Below the pieces are notes generated by a model. That model saw only the letters and a list, made by a program, of their open reading frames with translations, was not told the origin of the DNA and did not search any database. The position numbers and the translations under genes were made by a program. This document shows positions 7,566-16,852 of a stretch of DNA of 64,000 bases, in pieces (position 1 is the first letter of the stretch; each line of letters opens with the position of its first letter). The stretch covers positions 72,286-136,285 of the forward strand of contig CALJUR010000036.1 of NCBI GenBank assembly GCA_937975765.1. Reading direction: 5' to 3'. This DNA comes from an uncultured Myxococcales bacterium (lineage in GTDB: Bacteria; Myxococcota_A; UBA9042; DTJE01).

Positions 7566-8848
7566 GGATCCTTCATACCGCCGACTGGCATCTGGGAGCC
7601 CAACTGCACGAACAGAGCCGCCTTCCGGAGCAGGAGGAATTCCTGAAGTGGATGCTGCGAACGATGGACCAGGAGAAGCCGGACGCGCTCCTGATTGCCG
7701 GCGACGTGTTCGACTCCTGCGCACCCTCCAATGCCGCGCTCAACCTCTACTACGAGTTCCTGTCGGCCGTCTTCAGGCACTGCCTCTGTCGCCGGGTGGT
7801 GGTCGTCGGCGGCAACCACGATTCCCCCTCCCTCCTGGACGCTCCCGGCAACGTCCTGGACCACATCGGCACGCGGGTGGTAGGCGGCGTGGCCTACACG
7901 AAAGGGAATGGCGACGGTCGCATCCCGGACCACCGGAACGAGGTCGTCGTGGTCGAGGATTCCGGCGGCAGGCCGGGCCTGGTCATCGGCGCCGTTCCCT
8001 ACCTGCGCGACACCGACCTGCGCACCTCGGCCGCGCAGGAATCCGACGAGGTGCGGGCCGAGAAGCGCAGGATCGGGTTCCAGCAGCACTACCACGCGAT
8101 CGCCGACCTGGCTCGCCGGGAGTGTTCGACACCAGGCGAGCCCCTGCCGCTGGTTTTGACAGGGCACCTGTTCCTGGCGGGCGGGTTCACGGCTGCCGAG
8201 AAGTCCGAGCGCGATCTCCAGGTCGGCAACCTGACGGCCTTCGAACCCGCCCTGCTGCCCCCCGCCGACTACTACGCGTTCGGCCACCTGCACAGCCCGC
8301 AGGCGATCGGCGGCAGGGAGACGTGCCGGTACTCGGGATCCCCCCTGCGCATGAACTTCGGCGAGGCGCATCAGGAGAAGTCGATCGTGATCGTGGATCT
8401 CTCGCCCGGGCTGGACCCCGTCGTGCGCCGGGTTCCGGTTCCGCAGACCCAGCGAATCGAGCAGTTGACGGGGACACCCGAGGCCATCGCCTCGATGCTG
8501 AAGGAACTCGTCGCCTCGGGCGTCGGCGCCTGGGTGGACGTCCAGGTGACCGAGGGCGAGGGCGACCTGACCCCCTGGATGCACACCGAGTTCCCCGGCC
8601 TCGTCGAAGGGACGGAGGTCCGGTTGCTGCGCCGGCAGAATGCTCGTCCCGGACGCGCCGCGACCACCCTGGCTGCGGCGGTCGCCGACGAGGCGGTCCT
8701 CGATTCGTTCTCCCCGGGGGACCTGTTCCGGATGCGCCTGTCCGACGAGGACCTGACCCGGGAGGAGAAGGACGCGTACGCCTCGATGCTGGACGAGATC
8801 CTGCGGGAGATGGACGAGGCCGAAGGCGGCAAGGAGCAGGGGCGATGA
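7562..8848 (+). CDS. sbcD: DNA double-strand-break exonuclease subunit SbcD (Mre11 family)
   Basis: 428 aa, the usual SbcD length. All Mre11/SbcD phosphodiesterase motifs are visible: DWHLG (8-12), GDVFD (48-52), GGNHDSP (about 83-89), a GH in LVLTGHLFLAGG (near 200) and GHLHSPQ (near 242). It forms the Mn-dependent nuclease part of SbcCD, which opens hairpins and degrades DNA ends. It overlaps the upstream unknown gene and the downstream sbcC by ATGA, so the whole block should be translated in a coupled way. Confidence 0.96.
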   Translation: MRILHTADWHLGAQLHEQSRLPEQEEFLKWMLRTMDQEKPDALLIAGDVFDSCAPSNAALNLYYEFLSAVFRHCLCRRVVVVGGNHDSPSLLDAPGNVLDHIGTRVVGGVAYTKGNGDGRIPDHRNEVVVVEDSGGRPGLVIGAVPYLRDTDLRTSAAQESDEVRAEKRRIGFQQHYHAIADLARRECSTPGEPLPLVLTGHLFLAGGFTAAEKSERDLQVGNLTAFEPALLPPADYYAFGHLHSPQAIGGRETCRYSGSPLRMNFGEAHQEKSIVIVDLSPGLDPVVRRVPVPQTQRIEQLTGTPEAIASMLKELVASGVGAWVDVQVTEGEGDLTPWMHTEFPGLVEGTEVRLLRRQNARPGRAATTLAAAVADEAVLDSFSPGDLFRMRLSDEDLTREEKDAYASMLDEILREMDEAEGGKEQGR

Positions 8849-11800
8849 AGATCCTCCACCTGGACTTCTGCAACATCAATTCGCTGGCCGGGCGCTGGTC
8901 GGTGGACTTCCGGGATCCCGCATTCCTGGACGGGCTGTTCGCCCTGACCGGGCCGACCGGCGCCGGCAAGACGACGGTGCTGGACGCCGTCTGCCTGGCG
9001 CTCTACGGCAAGACCGTGCGGGAGGTCATCTCGAAGGATCGCAACGAGGTGATGACCCGTGGCACCGGGAACTGCCATGCGGAGGTGGAGTTCGAGGTCG
9101 ACGGCCGCCGGTTCCGTTGCCGGTGGTCGCAGCACCGCGCCCGCAACAGCCCGGAGGGCGCCTTGCAGCCGGCGGAACGGGAGGTGGCGGAAGCGGACGC
9201 CGGAGGGAAGATCCTGGCGCAGTCGATCCTGCAGGCCGATGCCAGGATCCTCGAGATCACGGGAATGACCTTCGACCAGTTCACCCGGGCCGTCCTGCTG
9301 GCCCAGGGGCAGTTCGACACCTTCCTGAAGGCACGGCAGAGGGACCGTGCCGACATCCTGGAGAAGGTCACCGGGACAAGGAAGTTCTCGGATGCGGGAG
9401 CCGCGGTCTTTCATCGCTTCCAGAAGGAGAAGGCCAGGAAGGAGGACCTGGAAAGGACCCTGGACGTCATCGACGTGCTGCCGGCCGACGAACGGGCCCG
9501 CCTGGAGGCGGAAACAGCCGAGGCGAGGACGGCGAGGGCGAACACCGAGGCCGAACGGCAGGCCCAGGGCGAACGGCTGGGTTGGCGAAAGGGGATCGCG
9601 GCCCTGGAGGCCGAGATCCTGGCTCTGGCCGAGCGGAAGACGGGGTGGGACCGGCGCCGGACCGCCATCGCGGACGACCTGGAACGCCTGCGGCGGGCCG
9701 AGATCGCCAGGAACCTGGATCCGGTCCTGCACGAACTGGACACGGCCCGGAAGGCCCAGGCGGAACAGGAAGAGAACCTGGCCCAGAGGAGGCAACGGGT
9801 CACCGAGTGCCAGGAGAGACTGGCCGCGGCCCGTCCCCGCGTGACGAAGGCGGAGGAAGAGGCGGCGCGGGCCGGAAGGGAACTGGACGACACCCGGCCG
9901 GTGCTGGAGGCGGTTCGCGACCTGGATCGCAGGATCGCCCTGGCAGCACAGGCGCGCATCGAAGCCGCCGCGATCCTGGCGGAGGCGGAGGAACGCGTCG
10001 CCGCTTCCGGGAAGGATCGGGAAGAGGCCCGGCGCGCGCTCCGGGAGGCGGAGGACCGGCAGAAGAAGGCGGTCGAATACGCCGCAGAGCACGCCCTGGA
10101 CGGGAGGATCGCGGAACGCCTGCCGTCCATCGACAACCGGCACTCCACCTGGCAGTTCCAGGCGCAGGCCGCGGCGTCGAGCCGGAAGGCGGCCGAACAG
10201 GAGGCGGCGAAGGCGGCCGATGCGGGGGGGAAGGCCGACAAGGCGCGGGCGGCCACCGGCGAGGCCGACCGGTCGGCCCGGCGGGCCCGCGATGCCTGGC
10301 ACCAGAGCGAGGAAGCACTCCGCAAGGCCGAGGAAACGAGAAGGATCGCCGAGGAGGCGAAGGCGGCAGCAGAGAACGATCGGGAGCGGGCCTGGCCTCA
10401 ACTCGAAGAGAATCTCCGGTTGGCCGAGGAAGGCCGGGAACTCGCACGGCAGGTGGCGTCCCTGGAGGAGCACCGCCGGCGGTTGGCGGACGGTGTTCCC
10501 TGCCCCTTGTGCGGGGCCCGGGAGCATCCCTTCGCTCTCGGCAACCTCCCGGAGGTGTCCGACGCCGAGAAGGTGGTCTCCGGGATCCGGGCGCGCATGG
10601 ACGCGCTGGAGAATGCGTCCCGGGAGGCCCGCCGGGCGTTCGATGGCGCCTCGGAAACGCTGGAGGCGCACCGGCAGACCGAGGCCGGGCGGGCCCGGCA
10701 ATTCGAGGAAGCCGACCGGGCCGCCGCCCTGGCACGCCAGGCCGAGGCCGGTGCGATCGAGGCCGCCGGGAAGGCCAAGGAGGCGGCGGATGCGGCGGCG
10801 GCGCAGGCCAAAAACGCCTCGGAAGAGGCGGGCCGGCAGTGGGACCTGGTCGCGGACGACCTGAAGGGGTTGGGGATTCCCGACCCCCGCGAGGAGGACT
10901 GGAGCCGGATCGCCCGGGAGTTGAAGGATCGGCAGGCGGAATTCGATCGGCAGGCGGACATCGCCCGCGTGGCCGAGATCCAGGTCCGGACCGGACAGGA
11001 TGCCATCACCCAGGCCGAAGAACGGAACGCCGCGGCGATTCGCGAGCGGGACCGGAAAGCCGGGGATTCCCGGCAGAAGGCGTCCGTGCACGAGGAGTTG
11101 CTGGCGGATCGGTCCGCGCGGTTCGGTGCCCGGGACCCCGCCCGCGAGGAGGAACGCCTCCAGGCAGCGAAGACCACGGCGGAACGGGGTCTCGCCGAGG
11201 CCCATCGGGTCCTGATCGGGCTGGAGAGGGACGCCGGGAACGCCGAGAGGGAACTTTCCGCGGGCCAGTCGCGGTGGGAACTGGCGGTGGCCGATCGGTC
11301 GAAGGTCGAGCGGGAGGCGGTCGCGCGATGGCAGAAGGCCGGTTTGGTGGACGAGTCCGCATGCCGGGCGGCGCGATGGGTCGACGCCGACGTGGATCGG
11401 ACCCGGGCGTTGAGAAGGGATCTGGAAGACGAGGACATCGGGTTGGAGACCTTGAGGAAGACCCTCGAGGAAAAACGGGCGGCCGAACGGTCCAGGGCCC
11501 TGACCGATCTCTCTGTCGAGGAACTCGAGGCGGGGAAGGCGGATCTGGACGCGAGGCTGCAGCAGTCGACCGACCAGTTGGCGAACCTCGAATCGCGGAT
11601 CCTGGCCGATGACGCCCACCGGAACCGACAGGCCGGCGCCGGGGAGCAACTGGCGGAGCAGACCCGGGTCTTCAACCGCTGGAGCCGGCTGAACGAGATG
11701 ATAGGCACGGACGGCGGCGTCCGGTTCCGGAACTACGCCCAGGGGGTGACGCTTCGCCACCTCCTGGTCGCCGCCAACCCGCACCTGAACGCGATGAGCG

Positions 11801-12297
11801 ATGGTCGATACTCCCTGGCCTGGGACGTCGAGGACGGCGACGACCTGCTGCCCGCGATCATCGACAACCACCAGGCCGAAATCCGTCGGCCCGTGTCCAA
11901 CCTGTCGGGGGGCGAGACGTTCATGGTCTCGCTGGCTCTGGCCCTGGGCCTATCCGGCCTGGCCAGCGGGAAACTCAAGGTGGACTCCCTGTTCCTGGAC
12001 GAGGGATTCGGGACGCTGGACGCGGACACCCTCGATCGCGCGATCGACACCCTGACCCGGTTGCACCAGTCCCAGGGCAAACTGATCGGGGTGATCTCGC
12101 ACATCGACCAGTTGAAGACCCGGATCGGGGTGAAACTCGAAGTGTCCAAACTGGGAAATGGCCGAAGCCGCCTGTCGGGCCCGGGCGTTCGTCGCCTGCC
12201 GGCGCAGGTTCACGAGGCCGGTCCGCCTCCCGCGGCTCCCACGGGCGGCCCGAAGAAACCGGGGCGTCCCCGCAAGCACCCCGGGCCTGTTCCGTGA
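8845..12297 (+). CDS. sbcC: Exonuclease subunit SbcC (Rad50-type SMC ATPase) with AT-hook-like tail
   Basis: 1150 aa. Walker A GPTGAGKTT is at 36-44. Long coiled coils full of Glu, Arg, Lys and Ala flank a zinc hook CPLC (Cys553, Cys556). The ABC signature LSGGETFMVSLALALGL is near 1020 and Walker B LFLDEGFGTLD near 1050. It forms a dimeric ATPase clamp that gates SbcD. The start overlaps the sbcD stop as ATGA. Odd feature: after the ATPase domain there is an extension of about 35 residues rich in Pro, Gly and Lys that ends with KKPGRPRKHPG, resembling an AT-hook minor-groove binding motif, which standard SbcC lacks. Confidence 0.95.
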   Translation: MKILHLDFCNINSLAGRWSVDFRDPAFLDGLFALTGPTGAGKTTVLDAVCLALYGKTVREVISKDRNEVMTRGTGNCHAEVEFEVDGRRFRCRWSQHRARNSPEGALQPAEREVAEADAGGKILAQSILQADARILEITGMTFDQFTRAVLLAQGQFDTFLKARQRDRADILEKVTGTRKFSDAGAAVFHRFQKEKARKEDLERTLDVIDVLPADERARLEAETAEARTARANTEAERQAQGERLGWRKGIAALEAEILALAERKTGWDRRRTAIADDLERLRRAEIARNLDPVLHELDTARKAQAEQEENLAQRRQRVTECQERLAAARPRVTKAEEEAARAGRELDDTRPVLEAVRDLDRRIALAAQARIEAAAILAEAEERVAASGKDREEARRALREAEDRQKKAVEYAAEHALDGRIAERLPSIDNRHSTWQFQAQAAASSRKAAEQEAAKAADAGGKADKARAATGEADRSARRARDAWHQSEEALRKAEETRRIAEEAKAAAENDRERAWPQLEENLRLAEEGRELARQVASLEEHRRRLADGVPCPLCGAREHPFALGNLPEVSDAEKVVSGIRARMDALENASREARRAFDGASETLEAHRQTEAGRARQFEEADRAAALARQAEAGAIEAAGKAKEAADAAAAQAKNASEEAGRQWDLVADDLKGLGIPDPREEDWSRIARELKDRQAEFDRQADIARVAEIQVRTGQDAITQAEERNAAAIRERDRKAGDSRQKASVHEELLADRSARFGARDPAREEERLQAAKTTAERGLAEAHRVLIGLERDAGNAERELSAGQSRWELAVADRSKVEREAVARWQKAGLVDESACRAARWVDADVDRTRALRRDLEDEDIGLETLRKTLEEKRAAERSRALTDLSVEELEAGKADLDARLQQSTDQLANLESRILADDAHRNRQAGAGEQLAEQTRVFNRWSRLNEMIGTDGGVRFRNYAQGVTLRHLLVAANPHLNAMSDGRYSLAWDVEDGDDLLPAIIDNHQAEIRRPVSNLSGGETFMVSLALALGLSGLASGKLKVDSLFLDEGFGTLDADTLDRAIDTLTRLHQSQGKLIGVISHIDQLKTRIGVKLEVSKLGNGRSRLSGPGVRRLPAQVHEAGPPPAAPTGGPKKPGRPRKHPGPVP

Positions 12298-12380
12298 TTC
12301 CGGGCAGGCGTGGTGCGCGGCCTCCCGAGGCGGCCCACTTTCAACGATCGGACACCCATCATGGTCGTCGTGCCGGCCAT

Positions 12381-13022
12381 TTACCTCACCAGGGCCTCGG
12401 TGCGACGGGCGCGCCATTGGTCGATGACCTCGCTGGGGCGGATCCCCCTCGGGAGGGTCCCATTCAGCCGCTGGGCCATTTCGATCCAGCCCGCGTCTTC
12501 CAGTTCCTCGCCGGCCCGGAGGCGGGCCGACAGGCGATGCCGTGCGGCCTCGTAGGTGCGGTAGTCCATCTCCCCTTCCCGCCAGGCCGATCGGAGGCGA
12601 CGGCGCTCCTCCCCGAACTCCGGACGAAAGACATGGTCTCCGACCGCGGCCATGGTCTTGGCCCGGGCCTGGTCCTCCATCGCCTGCAACTCGTCCGACC
12701 TCGACTCGACAACCTGCATGACGAGGTAGGTTTTCCGAAGCAGGCCCTCGGCCGCGATCCGGCCACGTGGAGAGGGGCGCCACTCTTCCCGGGTCTTGCC
12801 GACGGTGAAGAACCGATCCGCGGGAATCGACATCCCCAGAAGCGGGATGTGCAGGCTGGCCGGGGTCGCGCCCCGGATCGGCGAATCCAGCCGGACGTAG
12901 ATCTGCCGCGGGTGCAGGCCGATGATGGTCCCGCAGACCCTCGTGCCGTCGACGTCGATCTCGAGGTGGTACGGATCGCTCGCGTTCGTCGGGGTGCAGG
13001 CGTTCTCTTCGACTTCGGCCAT
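12381..13022 (-). CDS. Unknown protein convergent with sbcC
   Basis: 213 aa starting MAEVEENAC, with GGGAGGG eight bases upstream. The N-terminal half (about 15-75) is beta-rich (LEIDVDGTRVCGTIIGL, then RQIYVRLDSP) and may form a small barrel. The C-terminal half (about 95-210) is charged and helical. No signal peptide, membrane segment or catalytic motif is recognised. It faces sbcC across an 83-base gap and is followed by no other gene of the sbc block, so a functional link is uncertain. Confidence 0.55.
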   Translation of the reverse strand: MAEVEENACTPTNASDPYHLEIDVDGTRVCGTIIGLHPRQIYVRLDSPIRGATPASLHIPLLGMSIPADRFFTVGKTREEWRPSPRGRIAAEGLLRKTYLVMQVVESRSDELQAMEDQARAKTMAAVGDHVFRPEFGEERRRLRSAWREGEMDYRTYEAARHRLSARLRAGEELEDAGWIEMAQRLNGTLPRGIRPSEVIDQWRARRTEALVR

Positions 13023-13244
13023 GATGCGTTCCCTCCCGTGGAAAGGCCACGCACCAGGAATTTCGGGAGAGGCATCGAAGGAGATCCGCCGGAACTTCCT
13101 TCGGGGCTTCCCCCGCACATCCGGCCGCGAACGAGTCGCCGCCGAAGGCACCTTGGCGTTCCCATGCCAGGTTGCCGGGTCCGACCCGCCCGGGCCGGAC
13201 CACTCCTGATGCAGACGGAAAGATGCCATGGAACTGGCCAGAAG

Positions 13245-13826
13245 TCAAGGGTTTTCTTCGATCCGAACCGCGCCGCCATCGAGCCGCAGGGAGGCGACCT
13301 CGTGCATCTCCAGCAGGCGCGCGTCGCCCAGGCTGACCGGCATGGGGGGGGGAGGGGCGTAATCGGGGATGGGCCAGCCGCGGGCGCGCAGGACGGATCG
13401 CCAGTGCGCGCCCTCGTGCCGCATCTCGGGGCCCGGGCCGTAGGGGCGGTCCAGGAAGGTGTCCGGGTCGGAACGGGCGCAGACGGTGTTCCAGTCCAGG
13501 GAGTCGTTCCATGCACCGTAGGCAGCGGGATCCAGTTGCCGGGCGGCGTTGGGCGCGTAGGTGTCGGGGATCCAGAACATCGCCTGCAGTTGCAGTTCCG
13601 CCCGCATCCGTTCCACGCGGGGCATCCGCTGCCAGTCCGCGGCGCCGATCCCCAGGTACCACCGGTGCGCGTACTCCCACTGCCACAGGAACCAGCCGCC
13701 CTCGATGACGGGCCAGGGCCCGGGCTCCTTCAGCCAGCAGGCGTGCACCCAGCGCGGGCGGCCCCTGGCGATCCTGCGCACGAAGGTCGTGACGTATCCG
13801 TTGGCCTCGACGACGGGCGGCTTCAT
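13245..13826 (-). CDS. Unknown Trp-rich protein
   Basis: 193 aa starting MKPPVVEANGY, with AAAGGAG upstream. Unusually rich in Trp, Tyr, Arg and Pro (PRWVHACWLKEPGPW, GGWFLWQWEYAHRWYLG). No signal peptide or known motif. Same strand as the gene at 12381-13022 with 222 bases between them, in which nothing clear was seen. It may belong to a carbohydrate- or protein-binding fold because of its many exposed aromatics, but that is a guess. Confidence 0.5.
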   Translation of the reverse strand: MKPPVVEANGYVTTFVRRIARGRPRWVHACWLKEPGPWPVIEGGWFLWQWEYAHRWYLGIGAADWQRMPRVERMRAELQLQAMFWIPDTYAPNAARQLDPAAYGAWNDSLDWNTVCARSDPDTFLDRPYGPGPEMRHEGAHWRSVLRARGWPIPDYAPPPPMPVSLGDARLLEMHEVASLRLDGGAVRIEENP

Positions 13827-13960
13827 GTTCGTGCTCCTTTCGGCTGGGCCGACGAGTATGGTCGACGAGTGCGACATCCGGGCGGGATCGCACGCCCACC
13901 GGGAACGACCGTGCACGGTTCAGCAGATGCAGGGATGACGTCCCGGGAGAGGGCCGCCCC

Positions 13961-14986
13961 TCAGTGGCACTTCCAGTTCCCGCGCGGGAACTGCTTCGTC
14001 ATCAGCGACTGGCCGGCCAGCACGAACAGGCTGCGGCGGTTGTTCGCCTCGCGCGTCTCGTCCGGGGTGTCCACCGCCAGCACGTCCTCCCCGAAGCCCT
14101 GCGAGCACACCGGCACCCGCAGCCCGTGCGCCTTCAGCCACGTCGCCAGCGCAGCCGCGCGCGCCTCCGACAGGCCCTGGTTGTACTCGCGGCTGCCCAC
14201 CGTGTCCGTGTAGCCGCCCACGTACAGCCGCAGCCGGATCTGCTTCCCCAGCCGGTCCAGCGCGTCGTGCACCGCCACCAGGGCGCGATCCAGCTTCGGC
14301 TCCTCGACCGGCAGGATGTCCGACCGGTCGAACTCGAAGGTCACCTCGTCGTGCGGCACCTCGATCAGGATCGGCGTGAACTCGACCGACCGCGTGAACC
14401 CGTTCTCGTCATAGGCCGTGACCTCGACGCGCCCCACGCGCACGGTCGGTGGCGGGAAGGTCAGCGACTCCGGCCGCCCCGACGGCAGGTCCATCCGAAC
14501 CTCGCGGCGCAGCAGGGGCGCCCCGTCCTCGCCCTGCATCACCAGTTCCAGGCGCTGCGCGTCGCCCGTCACCCTCATCGCGATGCGGCCTGCGTCCAGG
14601 TCCACGTCCTCGCCCCGGACCGACAGGTCGAAGGCCCTCGCCACCGCCGACGACCACGTCAGCACGGACGGCGCCTTCAGGCCGGCGTACATGATCTCCG
14701 CCTTGTAGTAGGCCCGGCCCGGCTCCTGGGTCACCCGGAGGTCGCGGCTCTCGCCTTCCTTCATCGACCCCACCTTGAAGACCTTCGTCTCGCCGTCGAT
14801 GCGCTCGATCGAGACGCGCACGCCGTTGAGCGCCTTCGCGGCGGTCAGCGTCAGCCCCGGCATGTCCGCGCCGCCGGTCGCCCGGTAGCGCACCGAGATC
14901 TCCAGGTCGCCCACGACCTCCCCGCGCGCGGCGGGCGCGACCAGCACGCCCACGACGCACCCCAGCCACGCCAGCGTCTTCCTCAT
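13961..14986 (-). CDS. Exported protein with C-terminal OmpA-like domain
   Basis: 341 aa. Residues 1-22 are a signal peptide (MRKTLAWLGCVVGVLVAPAARG); GGGAGGG lies four bases before the ATG. Residues about 25-225 form a beta-rich periplasmic or surface region without a recognised family. Residues about 230-330 match the OmpA C-terminal peptidoglycan-binding domain: VTFEFDRSDILP, then GGYTDTVGSREYNQGLSEARAAAL with the diaminopimelate-binding Asp/Arg pattern and a NNRRSLFVL end. It should tether the envelope to peptidoglycan. It starts 13 bases after the kinase stop, so the two probably share a transcript. Confidence 0.85.
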   Translation of the reverse strand: MRKTLAWLGCVVGVLVAPAARGEVVGDLEISVRYRATGGADMPGLTLTAAKALNGVRVSIERIDGETKVFKVGSMKEGESRDLRVTQEPGRAYYKAEIMYAGLKAPSVLTWSSAVARAFDLSVRGEDVDLDAGRIAMRVTGDAQRLELVMQGEDGAPLLRREVRMDLPSGRPESLTFPPPTVRVGRVEVTAYDENGFTRSVEFTPILIEVPHDEVTFEFDRSDILPVEEPKLDRALVAVHDALDRLGKQIRLRLYVGGYTDTVGSREYNQGLSEARAAALATWLKAHGLRVPVCSQGFGEDVLAVDTPDETREANNRRSLFVLAGQSLMTKQFPRGNWKCH

Positions 14987-14999
14987 GGGTCCCTCCCCG

Positions 15000-16778
15000 T
15001 CAAGGGTTCGCCAGGGTCCGTTCCCCGAACCGGAACTCCCACAGGCGTGCCTCGTCGTCCGGCGACAGGTCGTGGGGCAGGTCGGTCCCGAACAGGTCCT
15101 TGTAGAAGGCCAGAAGACGCCCCAGGCGCCCCTGCGATCGCATCCGGTCCCAACGGACCGAGAACCCGCGGACCTCGCCGGGGGCCGTCGGCTTCTCGAC
15201 CCGCCGGACGACCTCCGACACCAGCACGATGGCCGGTCCCTGGTCGTCGTCCCGGGGCCGGAACACCAGGTTCACCTGCTGCCCGGCGTCCGGCAGCCAG
15301 GCGGAGTTGACGAAGCCCCCGGCCTCGCTGACGTCCGCCAGCAGCGCCCGCCGGTGCATCCCGTCCTGCACGCACACGACGCTGACCAGGTGCGGGGTGC
15401 GCGGTCGCGCGCGGCGGTCGGCCTTCGCACCGCCGCGGAACGGCTTGGGGCGGTGGGGCAGCACGTGGCGGGGCGGCGCCGGCTCCGGTGCGGCCAGGGG
15501 CACCTCCGCATCCGCGGCGGGCGGCGGCGCGGCCACGATCTCCAGGACCGGGATGCCCACCTGGGTCGGGGTCGGGCCGGCCCCGATGACCGGGATGCCC
15601 GCCCGGGTCGGGATCCGCGGGCCCGCATCGTCCGTGCTGGGCCAGGTGGGCGCGCCGAAGGCCAGGGGGTCCGCCGGCGCCGGCGGGGGCACGTCGGGCC
15701 CGGGGTTCTCGACGGCCTTGTGCCAGGGATTCCCTTCCGGGGACGGCAGTTGCACCACCGGCGTCAGCACCGTGATCGCCTCCTGCAGCGCCTCCCGATC
15801 GGAATCCGACCGGACCTCCGCCACGCTGACCTGGGTGCCCGGGCGCGGGGGCGGCCGGGTGCGCGCCCCGTGCCCCGCCTTGCGGACCATCCGGTTCAGT
15901 TCGTCGCGGAACGTCTCGACGTCGGGCGGCCGCATCGAGGGGTCCGGGGCTGTCGCCCGCGCCAGGAACTCGTCCATCCCCTCGACGGACTCCGCCTCGG
16001 GGTTCACCTCCTGCAGCCTTGGCAGCCCCCCCTCGCTCTTGCGCAGCGCCAGTTCCACCACGCCCAGCCCGGCCATGGGCGGCACGCCGGCCAGCATCTC
16101 GAACAGCAGGATCGCGACCGAGTACAGGTCGGTCGCCGGCCCCACCTCGCCGCCCAGCATCTGTTCCGGGCTCATGTACAGCGGCGTCCCGAACGACACG
16201 CCCGGGTTGGTCAGGCCCGGCCGGCTCTCGCCCACCATCTTCGCGACGCCGAAGTCCAGCACCTTCACGAAGTCGCGCGAACCGGGGCGCTCCAGCAGGA
16301 AGACGTTCTCGGGCTTGACGTCGCGGTGCAGGATGCCGAAATCGTGAGCCTCCTCGATCGAGTCGAGCACCTGGTTCAGCATCCGGGTGGCGCGGACCAG
16401 CCCGAACGGCTTCTTCTGGTCCTTCTGGACCTGGGCCAGCGTGCGCCCCTCCATCAGTTCCATCGCGATGTACAGGATGCCGTCCGACGTGCAGCCGAAG
16501 TCGAACACCGTCACCGTGTGCGGGCTTTTCAGGCGGCTGGCGGCCCGCGCCTCCGTCATGAATCGCCGCACCGTCCGCTCGTCCTGCTCGCCGCTGTTCA
16601 GAACCTTCACGGCCACGTCGCGGTTCATGCTGAACTGCTCGGCCCGGTAGACCGTCCCCATGCCGCCGCTGCCCAGCAGGGCCTTCAGCGCGAACCGGTC
16701 GTCCAGCACGCGGCCGACCAGGCCGGCGGCCAAGTCCGGGTTCGAGGGGCCGGCTGCCTTCCCGGGCGAACTGCTCAT
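15000..16778 (-). CDS. Ser/Thr protein kinase with C-terminal PilZ-like domain
   Basis: 592 aa. An N-terminal Hanks-type kinase domain (about 25-300) has the glycine loop LLGSGGMGTVY (35-45), Lys58 in VAVKVL, the catalytic HRDVKPEN (151-158), DFG (175-177) and GTPLYMSPEQ, all intact. A Pro/Ala-rich linker of roughly 150 residues follows. The last about 120 residues look like PilZ: a basic RRARPR stretch and then DVSEAGGFV, the Arg-rich plus DxSxxG arrangement that binds cyclic-di-GMP. No transmembrane helix is evident, so it is a cytoplasmic kinase possibly gated by c-di-GMP. It is followed by the OmpA-domain gene. Confidence 0.88.
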   Translation of the reverse strand: MSSSPGKAAGPSNPDLAAGLVGRVLDDRFALKALLGSGGMGTVYRAEQFSMNRDVAVKVLNSGEQDERTVRRFMTEARAASRLKSPHTVTVFDFGCTSDGILYIAMELMEGRTLAQVQKDQKKPFGLVRATRMLNQVLDSIEEAHDFGILHRDVKPENVFLLERPGSRDFVKVLDFGVAKMVGESRPGLTNPGVSFGTPLYMSPEQMLGGEVGPATDLYSVAILLFEMLAGVPPMAGLGVVELALRKSEGGLPRLQEVNPEAESVEGMDEFLARATAPDPSMRPPDVETFRDELNRMVRKAGHGARTRPPPRPGTQVSVAEVRSDSDREALQEAITVLTPVVQLPSPEGNPWHKAVENPGPDVPPPAPADPLAFGAPTWPSTDDAGPRIPTRAGIPVIGAGPTPTQVGIPVLEIVAAPPPAADAEVPLAAPEPAPPRHVLPHRPKPFRGGAKADRRARPRTPHLVSVVCVQDGMHRRALLADVSEAGGFVNSAWLPDAGQQVNLVFRPRDDDQGPAIVLVSEVVRRVEKPTAPGEVRGFSVRWDRMRSQGRLGRLLAFYKDLFGTDLPHDLSPDDEARLWEFRFGERTLANP

Positions 16779-16852
16779 CCTGCGGGTTCCTTCGCGGGTG
16801 CTGGCCGATTCTATCGCCGGAACGGTGTGCAAGCGAGGATCGAGGGGGCGGA

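Noticed and set aside
12319..12331. Hairpin between sbcC and the convergent gene as a terminator
   Set aside because: Only a five-base stem with a two-base loop and no T-run.
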